A DNA stretch of 64,000 nucleotides from Halorientalis salina (GTDB taxonomy: Archaea > Halobacteriota > Halobacteria > Halobacteriales > Haloarculaceae). The translations under genes were made by a program, and so were the position numbers. Under the pieces are notes generated by a model. The model had not been told where the DNA came from, made no database searches, and saw nothing but the letters and a program-made list of their open reading frames with translations. The DNA lies in contig NZ_SOSC01000002.1 in the NCBI RefSeq assembly GCF_005049285.1, positions 124,001 to 188,000 of the forward strand. Reading direction: 5' to 3'. Below, one piece after another: positions 34,001-40,739 of the stretch (the stretch's first letter is position 1; each line of letters opens with the position of its first letter).

Positions 34001-34076
34001 CGGTGCCGGCGAAAACCGACGTGACCATCAGCGCAGTCAGGAAGAGACTGCGAATCTTCTTTCGTGTTCCTGTCAT
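31035..34076 (-). CDS. csg: S-layer glycoprotein with PGF-CTERM-like anchor
   Basis: This 1013-residue surface glycoprotein forms the cell wall lattice. It has the halobacterial surface-glycoprotein signal (LFLTALMVTSVFAGTVALSG) ending near AAAAN. A long acidic ectodomain with many N-x-S/T sequons follows (for example NVT, NNS, NNT, NTS). A (TTEQ)6 Thr-rich stretch comes next, then a C-terminal anchor GAGFTAGLALIALLGAALLA and RRRD. The canonical PGF tripeptide is AGF here. The gene is visibly more AT-rich than its neighbours. The start at 34076 follows a probable 5' leader of about 130 bases. Confidence 0.92.
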   Translation of the reverse strand: MTGTRKKIRSLFLTALMVTSVFAGTVALSGGAAAANSATVDYSLTDYNASADDVTYTTEANIELDSSSATVETVVVDLEDAEVDGVDSVTVNDNSGTNVTDEVASAAGSEIEIALPDGNSFSDTDNVEVILEGINNSVDAGQYDFEVILQDDEGSEVDSWTSRYTIADRNLDDGPRYYQGETLYTSNNATNNTQFELYSVDRDSGDYYLGDFVEPVGFDNGDNELIDTSNLEGDYVIVDTDGNVYDIKKNGVIGDNHNGDVPNTSNSVLTESIFSVSVQSLTASFEDDEVESETTDLDLNSNRQDYTVQVEADGLNDETLEEDVFANAENLENLEDKDGVRFDVNSDSASIPADFSDVDTGDYTFDFEVTDTDAEASDSISNIEEADEDATVGNVQPVGQGDIAVVPIELDNTDEAQVFMGYDDNGFNMTMDVTDGDEDGEVVLEMNTYTLGRDLVGGNNGVNLTAADSIGTADDSDSVEDVIVDSGEISDPPLAAAAYELNVSSVDDKTNEFDVGSVQITEPQITGLNSWAAPEDDFDEIEQDDPSSVAELVEDEHLTEQDEVAEDDTLVWQIESTSVYGALEAQNKLGGHSDNYEEAFVEMLNGTSSIASDDFEFRMTQEDASANYNAYEVDFTATEENNGLAVVPDQANSSLYVVMDENAIQTQRVEEFNEDTKGSVGSTNSNPSDFVNADGDLGNYRNTADDTYVGNFTFYDDADIVEDKQSLTDNVQFTDREVHFDTDEDDLIQLSAAADQSVTGTTTVAPGTELDIRLKGSGTSSFLEDPTADVQSDKSFEAVVDLSERPSNTTFEASARGFDDDYDQEGRIGDAVTAGVDFNDQTLDNGAVTVDSVTMSEGGFIAIHQGDASGEVIGTSEYLGAGETEDVTITLDSDLASDQTLVAMAHMDTNGNQEFEFPDADGAYELNGSAVVDSATVSVQEDTTTEQTTEQTTEQTTEQTTEQTTEQTDEPTETATEGGEETTDSSGDGAGFTAGLALIALLGAALLATRRRD
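31178..31250 (-). repeat. 12-bp tandem repeat coding TTEQ
   Basis: Six 12-base units encoding Thr-Thr-Glu-Gln lie just before the C-terminal anchor of the S-layer protein. Units differ mostly at third positions. The encoded Thr-rich spacer is a likely O-glycosylated stalk that lifts the ectodomain from the membrane; copy number may vary by slippage. Confidence 0.8.
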
Positions 34077-34227
34077 ATTTTGAGTTGGTTTGGTTGTGTC
34101 ATTCGGGTTGGTTCCAGCACCTTTCCAGCGATCGGCCCGTGGCACACACCGCAGCCACACCGCAACCGACCCACTGTACTCGATACTATCACCATGGGTA
34201 GGGGTACGGTGTAAACCAATCCCGCTC

Positions 34228-34235
34228 ATTATAAA
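34228..34235 (-). promoter_or_regulatory. S-layer gene TATA box
   Basis: On the minus strand TTTATAAT lies about 150 bases before the csg ATG. Transcription should start near 34204-34206, giving an untranslated leader of about 130 bases. A long leader is unusual among the mostly leaderless genes of this window. Confidence 0.6.
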
Positions 34236-34247
34236 TGCTTTGTGGTC

Positions 34248-34286
34248 AATTCCGGGGGATGACATCAACCCACATCCCCCGGAATT
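34248..34286. promoter_or_regulatory. 14-bp perfect inverted repeat upstream of S-layer promoter
   Basis: AATTCCGGGGGATG (34248-34261) and CATCCCCCGGAATT (34273-34286) are perfect complements around an 11-base spacer. The element begins 12 bases upstream of the csg TATA box, where haloarchaeal activator or repressor sites lie. It is a candidate operator; the regulator is unknown. Confidence 0.6.
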
Positions 34287-34317
34287 CCCGATCTCGGCGC
34301 GTATATCCCCGAAATCG

Positions 34318-34331
34318 CCTCATATATGAGG
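34318..34331. promoter_or_regulatory. palindrome CCTCATATATGAGG
   Basis: This 14-base perfect palindrome lies about 85 bases upstream of the csg TATA box. It could be another regulator site or a second upstream promoter, since it contains ATATAT. Confidence 0.4.
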
Positions 34332-34415
34332 CCGGCATGCGACCGTTCCACAGGCGTCTGACACGTATTCACAAGGTGAAAACAGACGGTCCAAGCCGCA
34401 CGCGCGTACAAGTAG

Positions 34416-35183
34416 TCAGATGCCAGTCGGATGTGCCAAGACTGTCGTCTCCAGTCCCCACGTCTCGATCAACTCGGCGAGCGCTTCCACACCGAACGTC
34501 TCGGTAGCGTAGTGACCGGCGAGTACCACGTTGATTCCAGCCTCGCGTGCTTCGTGGTAGGCCTGCTGTTTCCCCTCGCCCGTGAGCAGGAGGTCGACGC
34601 CCTCGGCGACGGCTTCGTCCAGCCAATCAACGCCACTCCCGGTGACGATGGCGATATCCTCGACCACGTCGGGCCCGAAATCGAACAACTGGACCGACCG
34701 ATCCCCAGTGTCGAGTTCGTCGTCAAGCAGTGCGACGAGTTCGTCGGTCTCAAACGGATCGGTGGCCCTCCCGCGCTGGCCGACGTGTTCGGGCCCCATC
34801 TCCCCGAACGGTGCACGGTCGGTGAGGTCGAGCAGATCGGCCAGCCCTGCTGCGTTCCCGAGTTCCTGATGGCCGTCGAGCGGGAGATGGGAGACGTACA
34901 GCGGCATGTCGTAGTCATAATGGGGTTCCAGCCGGTCGTACAGCCGGCCGGTCACCCGCTCGACGCTCCCGAACACGTAGCCGTGGTGAGTCACCAGGAG
35001 GTCCGCGCCGGCGTCGACGGCCGCTTCCGCCGTCGCCCGCGACGCATCGACGGCGAACGCGACGTGTTCGATCTCAGTGTCCGCAGGCCCGACCTGCAGT
35101 CCGTTCGGGCTCGCGTCGATGTCGGCGTAGGCGTCGGTCCGCAGTTCCTCGTCCAGTCGTGTACACAGGTCCGCACAGAGCAT
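34416..35183 (-). CDS. Nif3-like dinuclear metal-centre protein
   Basis: This 255-residue protein belongs to the NIF3/YbgI/DUF34 family of toroidal hexamers that bind two metals. Ligand segments include LLVTHHGYVFG near residue 64 and a C-terminal LAGHYATETFGVEAL. Internal LYVSHLPLDGHQELGN is also typical. The family has been linked to GTP cyclohydrolase-type metal proteins, but its reaction is unsettled. The ATG at 35183 starts MLCADLCTRLDEEL. It lies directly upstream of the S-layer promoter region. Confidence 0.88.
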   Translation of the reverse strand: MLCADLCTRLDEELRTDAYADIDASPNGLQVGPADTEIEHVAFAVDASRATAEAAVDAGADLLVTHHGYVFGSVERVTGRLYDRLEPHYDYDMPLYVSHLPLDGHQELGNAAGLADLLDLTDRAPFGEMGPEHVGQRGRATDPFETDELVALLDDELDTGDRSVQLFDFGPDVVEDIAIVTGSGVDWLDEAVAEGVDLLLTGEGKQQAYHEAREAGINVVLAGHYATETFGVEALAELIETWGLETTVLAHPTGI

Positions 35184-35224
35184 AGTTGAGCGTTCGCCGG
35201 CACCCCCTGTAGCCTTTGGGCTCG

Positions 35225-36040
35225 CTACTCGCGGACGAGTTGCCCGCCCTGCTCCCCGACGTAGCCCTCCGAGACGAGCGTGTCGATTACGTCGGCACAG
35301 TCGTCCTCCGGGATGTCGTAGGCGTTGGCCGCGACGACGGCGAACTCCTCGCGCTCGACCGGGAACTCGCGGTTCTGCAGCAGCCTGACGACCTTCTTGG
35401 CGACCGGCGTCGAGAGAATCGAGGGAGTGTCACCAGCACCGTCGGACGCGTCGTCCCCCTCGTCGCCCGCACCGCTGGCTGCCGCTGGTTCTGGTCGCTC
35501 TGAGTCCACCGCTTGCTCCGAGTCGGCCTCCCGGGTGTCGTCGTCCGCGTTCGCGGTCCCGTCCTCGCTTTCGCCGTCGGTGTCGGATTCCGCACTGGAC
35601 TCGTCCCTGGCGTCGACTTCGGCCCCCTCGTCGTCCGGTGCGGTCGCAGCCGACCCGTCTTCGGGGGCCGACCCGCGCTCCCCGTCCGAATCCTGGTCGG
35701 CCGTGTCGTCGTCGGCCGCATCTTCCTTCCCGGACGGACCCGACGGTTCATCTGTCGTCGGGTCGGTCGAGTCCGGCGAAACCGTTGTAGATCCGTCGTC
35801 GACATCGGCGGCCCCCTCGGCGAGGTCCACTGACTCGTCGAGCGTCGTCTCGATCGAATCGATTCCGTCGACGGCGTCGAAGGCGACATCGAGTAGCCCG
35901 TGGTACTTCCGCCGACACGTCGGACACAGCGAGACGGTCCGATCGTCGTCAGACGGGATTCCCTCGGGTACGATCGGATGCGCTTCGACCGGCGCGTCCA
36001 GTGCGATCCCACAGAAGTAACACGACGAAAGCGTAGACAT
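35225..36040 (-). CDS. zinc-binding protein with acidic linker and C-terminal winged helix
   Basis: This 271-residue protein has three parts. Residues 1-55 hold two Cys pairs (CYFC and CPTC) around APVEAHPIVPEG, resembling an HNH-like zinc knuckle. A roughly 130-residue linker is almost entirely Asp, Glu, Ser, Thr, Ala and Gly. The C-terminal 65 residues (STPVAKKVVRLLQNREFPV onwards) look like a winged helix. DNA or RNA binding is likely, but no target is known. Start at 36040. The long acidic linker is extreme even for haloarchaea. Confidence 0.72.
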   Translation of the reverse strand: MSTLSSCYFCGIALDAPVEAHPIVPEGIPSDDDRTVSLCPTCRRKYHGLLDVAFDAVDGIDSIETTLDESVDLAEGAADVDDGSTTVSPDSTDPTTDEPSGPSGKEDAADDDTADQDSDGERGSAPEDGSAATAPDDEGAEVDARDESSAESDTDGESEDGTANADDDTREADSEQAVDSERPEPAAASGAGDEGDDASDGAGDTPSILSTPVAKKVVRLLQNREFPVEREEFAVVAANAYDIPEDDCADVIDTLVSEGYVGEQGGQLVRE

Positions 36041-36099
36041 GATGGGAACCGACTCACCGCCCGTGCAAAAACTATTCGCCGTCCTTGCTCTTGAGGAAT

Positions 36100-36900
36100 C
36101 TAGTCGTCCGCGTGCGCGAACACGAACGCGCGGACCAACTTGGCGGCCAGGACGGCTGCCTGACCGTCGTCGCGGTCGTTGACCTCGACCACGTCGAACC
36201 CGTCGGCGAACGGGGCGACCGCGCGAACGACCTCGTGCATCGTCCCCGGTTCCAGACCGAACGGCTCCTTGGTCCCGGTCCCGGGCGCATACGCCGGGTC
36301 GGCGGCGTCGATGTCGACGCTCAGGTACACCGATCGGTCGCCAAAGTCGGGGTCCCAGTCGCTCACGTCTCCGGGATCGACCACCGTCACGTCGCCGTCT
36401 CGGGCACGCTCCCACTCGGTTTCACTTCCGGTGCGCGCTCCGAGCACGACGGCCTCGTCGGCGACGTCGAGGGCGTGACGGGTGACCGTCGCGTGATTGA
36501 GCGGGTTGCCCGCGTACTCCTCGCGGAGGTCGAGATGGGCGTCGAGACAGACGAACACGTCCGGGTCCACCGCGCGCACGCCCGCGACCGTGACGGTGTG
36601 CTCGCCGCCGATGGTCAGCGGGACGGCCGCTTCGTCCCGGATGTCCGAGAGCGCCCCACCCAAGAACTGGAGGTACTCCTCGGCGTCGTCGGTCGGGTGG
36701 ACGTCGCCGTGATCGTGAACCGAGAGGTCGGTAAAATGCTGGTCAGTGTGGTGGTCGTAATCGTCGAAGGACTCGGCAAAATGGCGGACTCGGCGGGGGC
36801 CGAACCGGGTGCCCGGTTGGAACGTGGTCGAGGCGTCCAGCGGTGCGCCGACGACGACGTACTGGGCTGCCGATCGGTGGGCCCGCGCGCCAGGAAACAT
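36100..36900 (-). CDS. speB: agmatinase-family ureohydrolase
   Basis: This 266-residue binuclear manganese enzyme has metal ligands in GGEHTVTVAG, CLDAHLDLREEY and YLSVDIDAADPAYAPGTG, and a late Glu in VVEVNDRDDG. It should hydrolyse agmatine or an agmatinylated product, releasing urea. It sits two or three bases upstream of the IF-5A gene on the same strand. In haloarchaea, deoxyhypusine formation on IF-5A is reported to use agmatine, so the two genes make a functional pair. The ATG at 36900 is the family start (MFPGARAHRS). Confidence 0.88.
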   Translation of the reverse strand: MFPGARAHRSAAQYVVVGAPLDASTTFQPGTRFGPRRVRHFAESFDDYDHHTDQHFTDLSVHDHGDVHPTDDAEEYLQFLGGALSDIRDEAAVPLTIGGEHTVTVAGVRAVDPDVFVCLDAHLDLREEYAGNPLNHATVTRHALDVADEAVVLGARTGSETEWERARDGDVTVVDPGDVSDWDPDFGDRSVYLSVDIDAADPAYAPGTGTKEPFGLEPGTMHEVVRAVAPFADGFDVVEVNDRDDGQAAVLAAKLVRAFVFAHADD

Positions 36901-36903
36901 CCG

Positions 36904-37281
36904 CTATACGATCTTCCGCTGGCCCTCGTATTCGAGGTACTCGATCTCGTCGTCCTCGGAGAGGGTCTCCTCGCCGGGGACCTTCATCGTGATCGTCTCG
37001 TACGTATCCAGGTCCATGACCTGGGCGACGTCGGCGCTCTCGACGTTGACGACCTGTCCCTGCTTACGTTCGATGATCGGGACCCAGATCTTCGCGTCGA
37101 CCGGCTGGGAGAGGTTGCGCTTCTTGTCGTCGAAGACGCCTTTCCCTTCGACGCGAGCCTTGGCGCTGCCGTGTTTGCCGGGTTTCGCCGTACTGTAGGA
37201 GTCGATCTCACAGGGGACGTCGTCCATCATGACGTAGCTCCCCTCGTCTAGGTCTCGCACTTCCTTCTGCTCTTTCGCCAT
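36904..37281 (-). CDS. eif5a: translation initiation factor IF-5A
   Basis: This 125-residue factor binds the ribosome and relieves stalling at difficult sequences. The N-terminal SH3-like domain holds the modified loop [13 protein letters not shown], whose Lys in PGKHG becomes deoxyhypusine or hypusine. The C-terminal OB fold ends in [11 protein letters not shown]. Start at 37281 ([16 protein letters not shown]). It precedes the agmatinase gene in the direction of transcription, so it is the first gene of the pair. Confidence 0.95.
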   Translation of the reverse strand: MAKEQKEVRDLDEGSYVMMDDVPCEIDSYSTAKPGKHGSAKARVEGKGVFDDKKRNLSQPVDAKIWVPIIERKQGQVVNVESADVAQVMDLDTYETITMKVPGEETLSEDDEIEYLEYEGQRKIV

Positions 37282-37367
37282 GTCCCGCGGTAGTCCGTGT
37301 ACCGGTATAAACGGTTTGGAACGGCCGCGACCGACGAAACCGGCGTCACCGGGCGAGCGGCCCCGGG

Positions 37368-38435
37368 TCAGCGGTGTCGGTCGAGGAACGTCCGGAGGCG
37401 CTGCAGTCCGGTCGTCAGGTCGTCGGAATCGAGCCCGAAGCCGATTCGGAAGTACTGGTCGCGGCCGAACAGGCCGCCGGGCGCGAGGACGACGCTCTCC
37501 TCCTGAACGACGCGCCGACAGAACGACTGGCCCGTCGCGAACCCATCGGGAACCGTGACGAACCCGTTCGGTCCGACCGGTTCGAACCACTCCAGCCCGT
37601 ACTCGGACAGGAACGCCGCGACCCGGTCCCGGTGGTCCGCGACGAGGTCACGGTTCTCCCGGAGTATCTCTCCCTCCCGGTCCAGCGCTTGCCGGGCGAC
37701 GTGCTGGCCGAAGATCGACGGCGAGATCGTGGTGTAGTCCTTCCAGCTCCAGGCGGCCTGGACCACCTCCGGCGGGCCGGCGAGCCAGCCGAAGCGGAGC
37801 CCGGCCAGCCCCCAGGCTTTCGAGAGTCCCGTGGTGCTCACCCCGTGACGGCCCATGCTCGCCACCGGGTCGATCGGCTCGTCGGCGAGCAGTCGATACA
37901 CCTCGTCACAGAGGAGGTACGCCCCGGCGTCGGCCGCCAGGTCGTAGATCGCCTCGACGGTCTCCTGTGGATGGTACCGACCGGTGGGGTTGTTGGGGTT
38001 GTTCAGGATCACGACGCTGGTCTCTGGTCGGATGGCCTCGGCGACGGCGTCGGGATCGAGTCCCCACTCCGGGGGTTCGAGCGGGACGCGAGTCACGTCG
38101 GCCAGCGTCTCGGGGATCGAGGACAGCGACTGATAGGTCGGCGTCACGACGACGGCGTGGCCCCCGTCGTCGAGCAGCGCCAGGTTCGCCAGCAGGTTCG
38201 CTTCCTGGGTCCCGGTGGTAAACAGTACCTCGTCGGCGGCCCGGCCGTAGCGGTCGGCGACTTTCGCACGCAGAGCGGGGTCGCCGTTCGTCGGGACGAC
38301 GTAGTCCAGCCGTCCCGGGTCGGTGTCGAACCGACTGGCGTCGAGCGCCCGGACGCCGCTCTCGGCGAGCATCACGTCGGCCTCGTGTTCGTGGTCGGCG
38401 AACCAGCGTTCGAGACCGAACGGTTCGATCTGCAT
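37368..38435 (-). CDS. class I/II aminotransferase
   Basis: This 355-residue PLP-dependent aminotransferase has the substrate-binding [12 protein letters not shown], the cofactor Asp/Tyr region [10 protein letters not shown], the Schiff-base Lys in [13 protein letters not shown], and C-terminal Arg in FRIGFGL. It belongs to the aspartate aminotransferase fold type I, but the amino donor and acceptor cannot be assigned. Start at 38435 ([12 protein letters not shown]). It is a single gene between IF-5A and the ABC1 kinase, same strand. Confidence 0.9.
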   Translation of the reverse strand: MQIEPFGLERWFADHEHEADVMLAESGVRALDASRFDTDPGRLDYVVPTNGDPALRAKVADRYGRAADEVLFTTGTQEANLLANLALLDDGGHAVVVTPTYQSLSSIPETLADVTRVPLEPPEWGLDPDAVAEAIRPETSVVILNNPNNPTGRYHPQETVEAIYDLAADAGAYLLCDEVYRLLADEPIDPVASMGRHGVSTTGLSKAWGLAGLRFGWLAGPPEVVQAAWSWKDYTTISPSIFGQHVARQALDREGEILRENRDLVADHRDRVAAFLSEYGLEWFEPVGPNGFVTVPDGFATGQSFCRRVVQEESVVLAPGGLFGRDQYFRIGFGLDSDDLTTGLQRLRTFLDRHR

Positions 38436-38478
38436 ACGTGCCAGTCAACCGCGCGCGGAAAAAGCGTTCCCGAAGGAG

Positions 38479-40266
38479 TCAGGGGGCGCGGCTCCCGTCC
38501 CCGTCGGAGTCGCCGGGTGCAGAACCGGCGTCGCCGTCGCCCCCCTCGACGACGGCATCGCCGAAGCCCGCGCCGAGATCGATCTCGCCGACCGCCGACC
38601 CGTCGGTCTCGGACGCCTCGCGTTCCCGCAGGTTCTGGCGCGTGAACTGCGGTTCGGCCTGAATCCCGGACGTCTCGCGGAACGACCAGTACAGCAGGCC
38701 GGCCACCAGGAGCGTCCCGGCCCCCGCGACGATCGCGGCGTCGACGGTCGCAAACGAGTACAGCACCGCCGTCGAGACGATCCCCGCCGACAGCGCCATC
38801 CCGTAGACCAGTCGCTTGGCCAGCGTCGCCAACAGCCCGTCCGAGTCCTCGATGTCGGCGTTGACCCGGAGGTCGTCGCGCTCGATCCGGTCCAGGGTCC
38901 GTTCGAGTTTCGGCGGCGTCCGCACGGCCGACTGGGCGGCCTGCTGGAGTTCGTCGCCGCGGTCCTCGATGAACTGCCGGACCCCCGCCTCCAGATACCC
39001 CTCGTCGCGGAGGTAGTCCGTCGCCACGGCGATGAAGTCGAAGTCGGGGTCCAGCGTGACGCAGACCCCCTCGACGACGGTCGCGACGCGGAGGACGAGC
39101 GCGAGGTTCGAGGGCAGACGGAGCGGGAACTCGTAGATGGTGTCCTCGACCTGCTGGACGATCTGCTGGATGCGGTACTGCTCGATGTCGTCGCCCCGGG
39201 CGTCCGCGATGGCCAGTTCCATCACCTCGCCCATGACCTGTCGGTCGGCGTCCGGGGAGAGCGTCCCCATCTCGATGAGCGCGTCGAGGATGGCGTCGGT
39301 GTCCTGGTTGGCGACGGCGACGTAGAAGTCGATGATCTTGTCCTGGACGTAGGGTTCGACGTACCCCGACATGCCGAAGTCGTAGAACACCAGGGTGCCG
39401 TCGGCTTTGACCGCCAGGTTCCCGGGGTGTGGATCGGCGTGGAACACGCCGTCGTCGACGATCATCTGGAGGTAGACCCGCTGGAGCGTCTCGGCGATGT
39501 CCGTCCGGTCGACGCCCTTCGCGTCGAGTTCCTCGATGTTCGAGATCTTCGTCCCCTCGACGTACTCCATCGTGAGGACGCGGCCGGTCGAACGCTCGCC
39601 GTCGACCTGTGGAATGCGAACCCGGTCGTCGCTCCGGAAGTTCTCGCGGATCTCGTTCAGCATCCGCGCTTCCCGCCCGTAGTCCATCTCCTGGCGGATG
39701 GTCTTGGCGAACTCGTCGGCCAGGGTCTCGAGCGAGAAGGAACGAGCCTCCTGGACGAACCGCATGATGAGCGGCAGCGACCAGCGGATGACCCGCAGGT
39801 CCGCCTCGACCAGATCCTCGATGCCGGGACGTCTGACCTTCACGGCGACGGGACCGTCTGCCGTTTCGGCGTAGTACACCTGCCCGAGGCTCGCACCGCT
39901 GATGGACTCGGTCTCGAAGTGCTCGAAGTGCTCGTCGATGGGACCGAGCTCCGATTCGATGACGGCCCGCGCGTCGTCCCACTCGGCCGGCGGCACCTCG
40001 TCCTGGAGTTTCGTGAACTCCTCGATGTACTCGGGCGGGAGGATGTCGGGCCGAGTCGAGAGCAGTTGGCCCAGTTTGATGAACGTCGGGCCGAGCGTCA
40101 ACAGCGAGTCGAGTAACTTCGCGGCGCGGCGACGCCGCTCGGCGGGCGAGACCGACCGGGACCGGCCGACGACGAGGAACCGGTGGCGGTCACGCGCGTA
40201 GGCGAGCAAGAGGGGCAGGAACTGGCGCGCGACGGTGAGAAACCGTCGGTACGCACGGAAATTCAC
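38479..40266 (-). CDS. ABC1/UbiB-family atypical kinase
   Basis: This 595-residue protein-kinase-like ATPase has the family KxGQ motif (FIKLGQLLSTRPDILP, near residue 62). The VAIK-like Lys is in VAVKVRRPGIEDL, the catalytic HADPHPGNLAVK near 285 and the metal Asp in FYDFGMSGYV. Two C-terminal membrane spans (about 490-530) follow. Relatives act in quinone and isoprenoid lipid metabolism; here menaquinone is plausible but unproven. Start is GTG at 40266 (MNFRAYRRF). The C-terminal tail is acidic and Gly-rich. Confidence 0.88.
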   Translation of the reverse strand: MNFRAYRRFLTVARQFLPLLLAYARDRHRFLVVGRSRSVSPAERRRRAAKLLDSLLTLGPTFIKLGQLLSTRPDILPPEYIEEFTKLQDEVPPAEWDDARAVIESELGPIDEHFEHFETESISGASLGQVYYAETADGPVAVKVRRPGIEDLVEADLRVIRWSLPLIMRFVQEARSFSLETLADEFAKTIRQEMDYGREARMLNEIRENFRSDDRVRIPQVDGERSTGRVLTMEYVEGTKISNIEELDAKGVDRTDIAETLQRVYLQMIVDDGVFHADPHPGNLAVKADGTLVFYDFGMSGYVEPYVQDKIIDFYVAVANQDTDAILDALIEMGTLSPDADRQVMGEVMELAIADARGDDIEQYRIQQIVQQVEDTIYEFPLRLPSNLALVLRVATVVEGVCVTLDPDFDFIAVATDYLRDEGYLEAGVRQFIEDRGDELQQAAQSAVRTPPKLERTLDRIERDDLRVNADIEDSDGLLATLAKRLVYGMALSAGIVSTAVLYSFATVDAAIVAGAGTLLVAGLLYWSFRETSGIQAEPQFTRQNLREREASETDGSAVGEIDLGAGFGDAVVEGGDGDAGSAPGDSDGDGSRAP

Positions 40267-40284
40267 CGACCGGCCACCCCGTGA

Positions 40285-40647
40285 TCAGGCACTCGCGTCG
40301 GTGATCGGTACGTCCGCCTCGGGCGTCGCACCGGCTTTGGGCAGGCGGAGTTCGAGGACGCCGCGGTTCATCGTCCCCTCGGCGTCCGCACCGGTCGCGT
40401 CCGGCGGCAGGGGGAGTTCCGCGTCCAGAAAGAGCGAGCGCTCCTCTTCGACGTACTGGAACTCGGTCGGGTGCCCTTTCTCGCGGCGGGCCTCGATCGT
40501 GAGTCGACCCGACGCGACCCCGACGTCGACCGTCTCAGCGGTCGCTCCCGGCAGATCGATGACCAGCAGGTAGGCCTCGTCGCTCTCCAGCAGGTCGGCG
40601 AACACCGTCTCGGGAAGGTCCCGCATCGCATCGCGCAACGCTGACAT
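40285..40647 (-). CDS. Hsp20 / alpha-crystallin family small heat-shock protein
   Basis: This 120-residue chaperone-like protein has an alpha-crystallin domain at about 20-105, with YLLVIDLPGATAETVDVGV, a GRLTIEARRE strand and the terminal GVLELRLPK. It is shorter than typical Hsp20, with a minimal N-terminal arm. It should bind unfolding proteins without ATP. Start at 40647 (MSALRDAMRD), divergent from moeA, with an interval of 92 bases. Confidence 0.87.
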   Translation of the reverse strand: MSALRDAMRDLPETVFADLLESDEAYLLVIDLPGATAETVDVGVASGRLTIEARREKGHPTEFQYVEEERSLFLDAELPLPPDATGADAEGTMNRGVLELRLPKAGATPEADVPITDASA

Positions 40648-40739
40648 ACCAACCGCTAAGGACCCATCAGTGAAGAAGGCGGTGGTTGCGGTGGGTTCGT
40701 TCGCCGGACGCTTTTTGTTCGGGCGCTCCAAGCGGGAGT

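Larger units (their letters stand above)
34077..34415. other. S-layer gene upstream region
   Basis: These 339 bases hold no gene. They contain the predicted leader (34077-34205), the TATA box and two palindromic elements. Nif3 ends at 34416 on the same strand. Confidence 0.55.
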
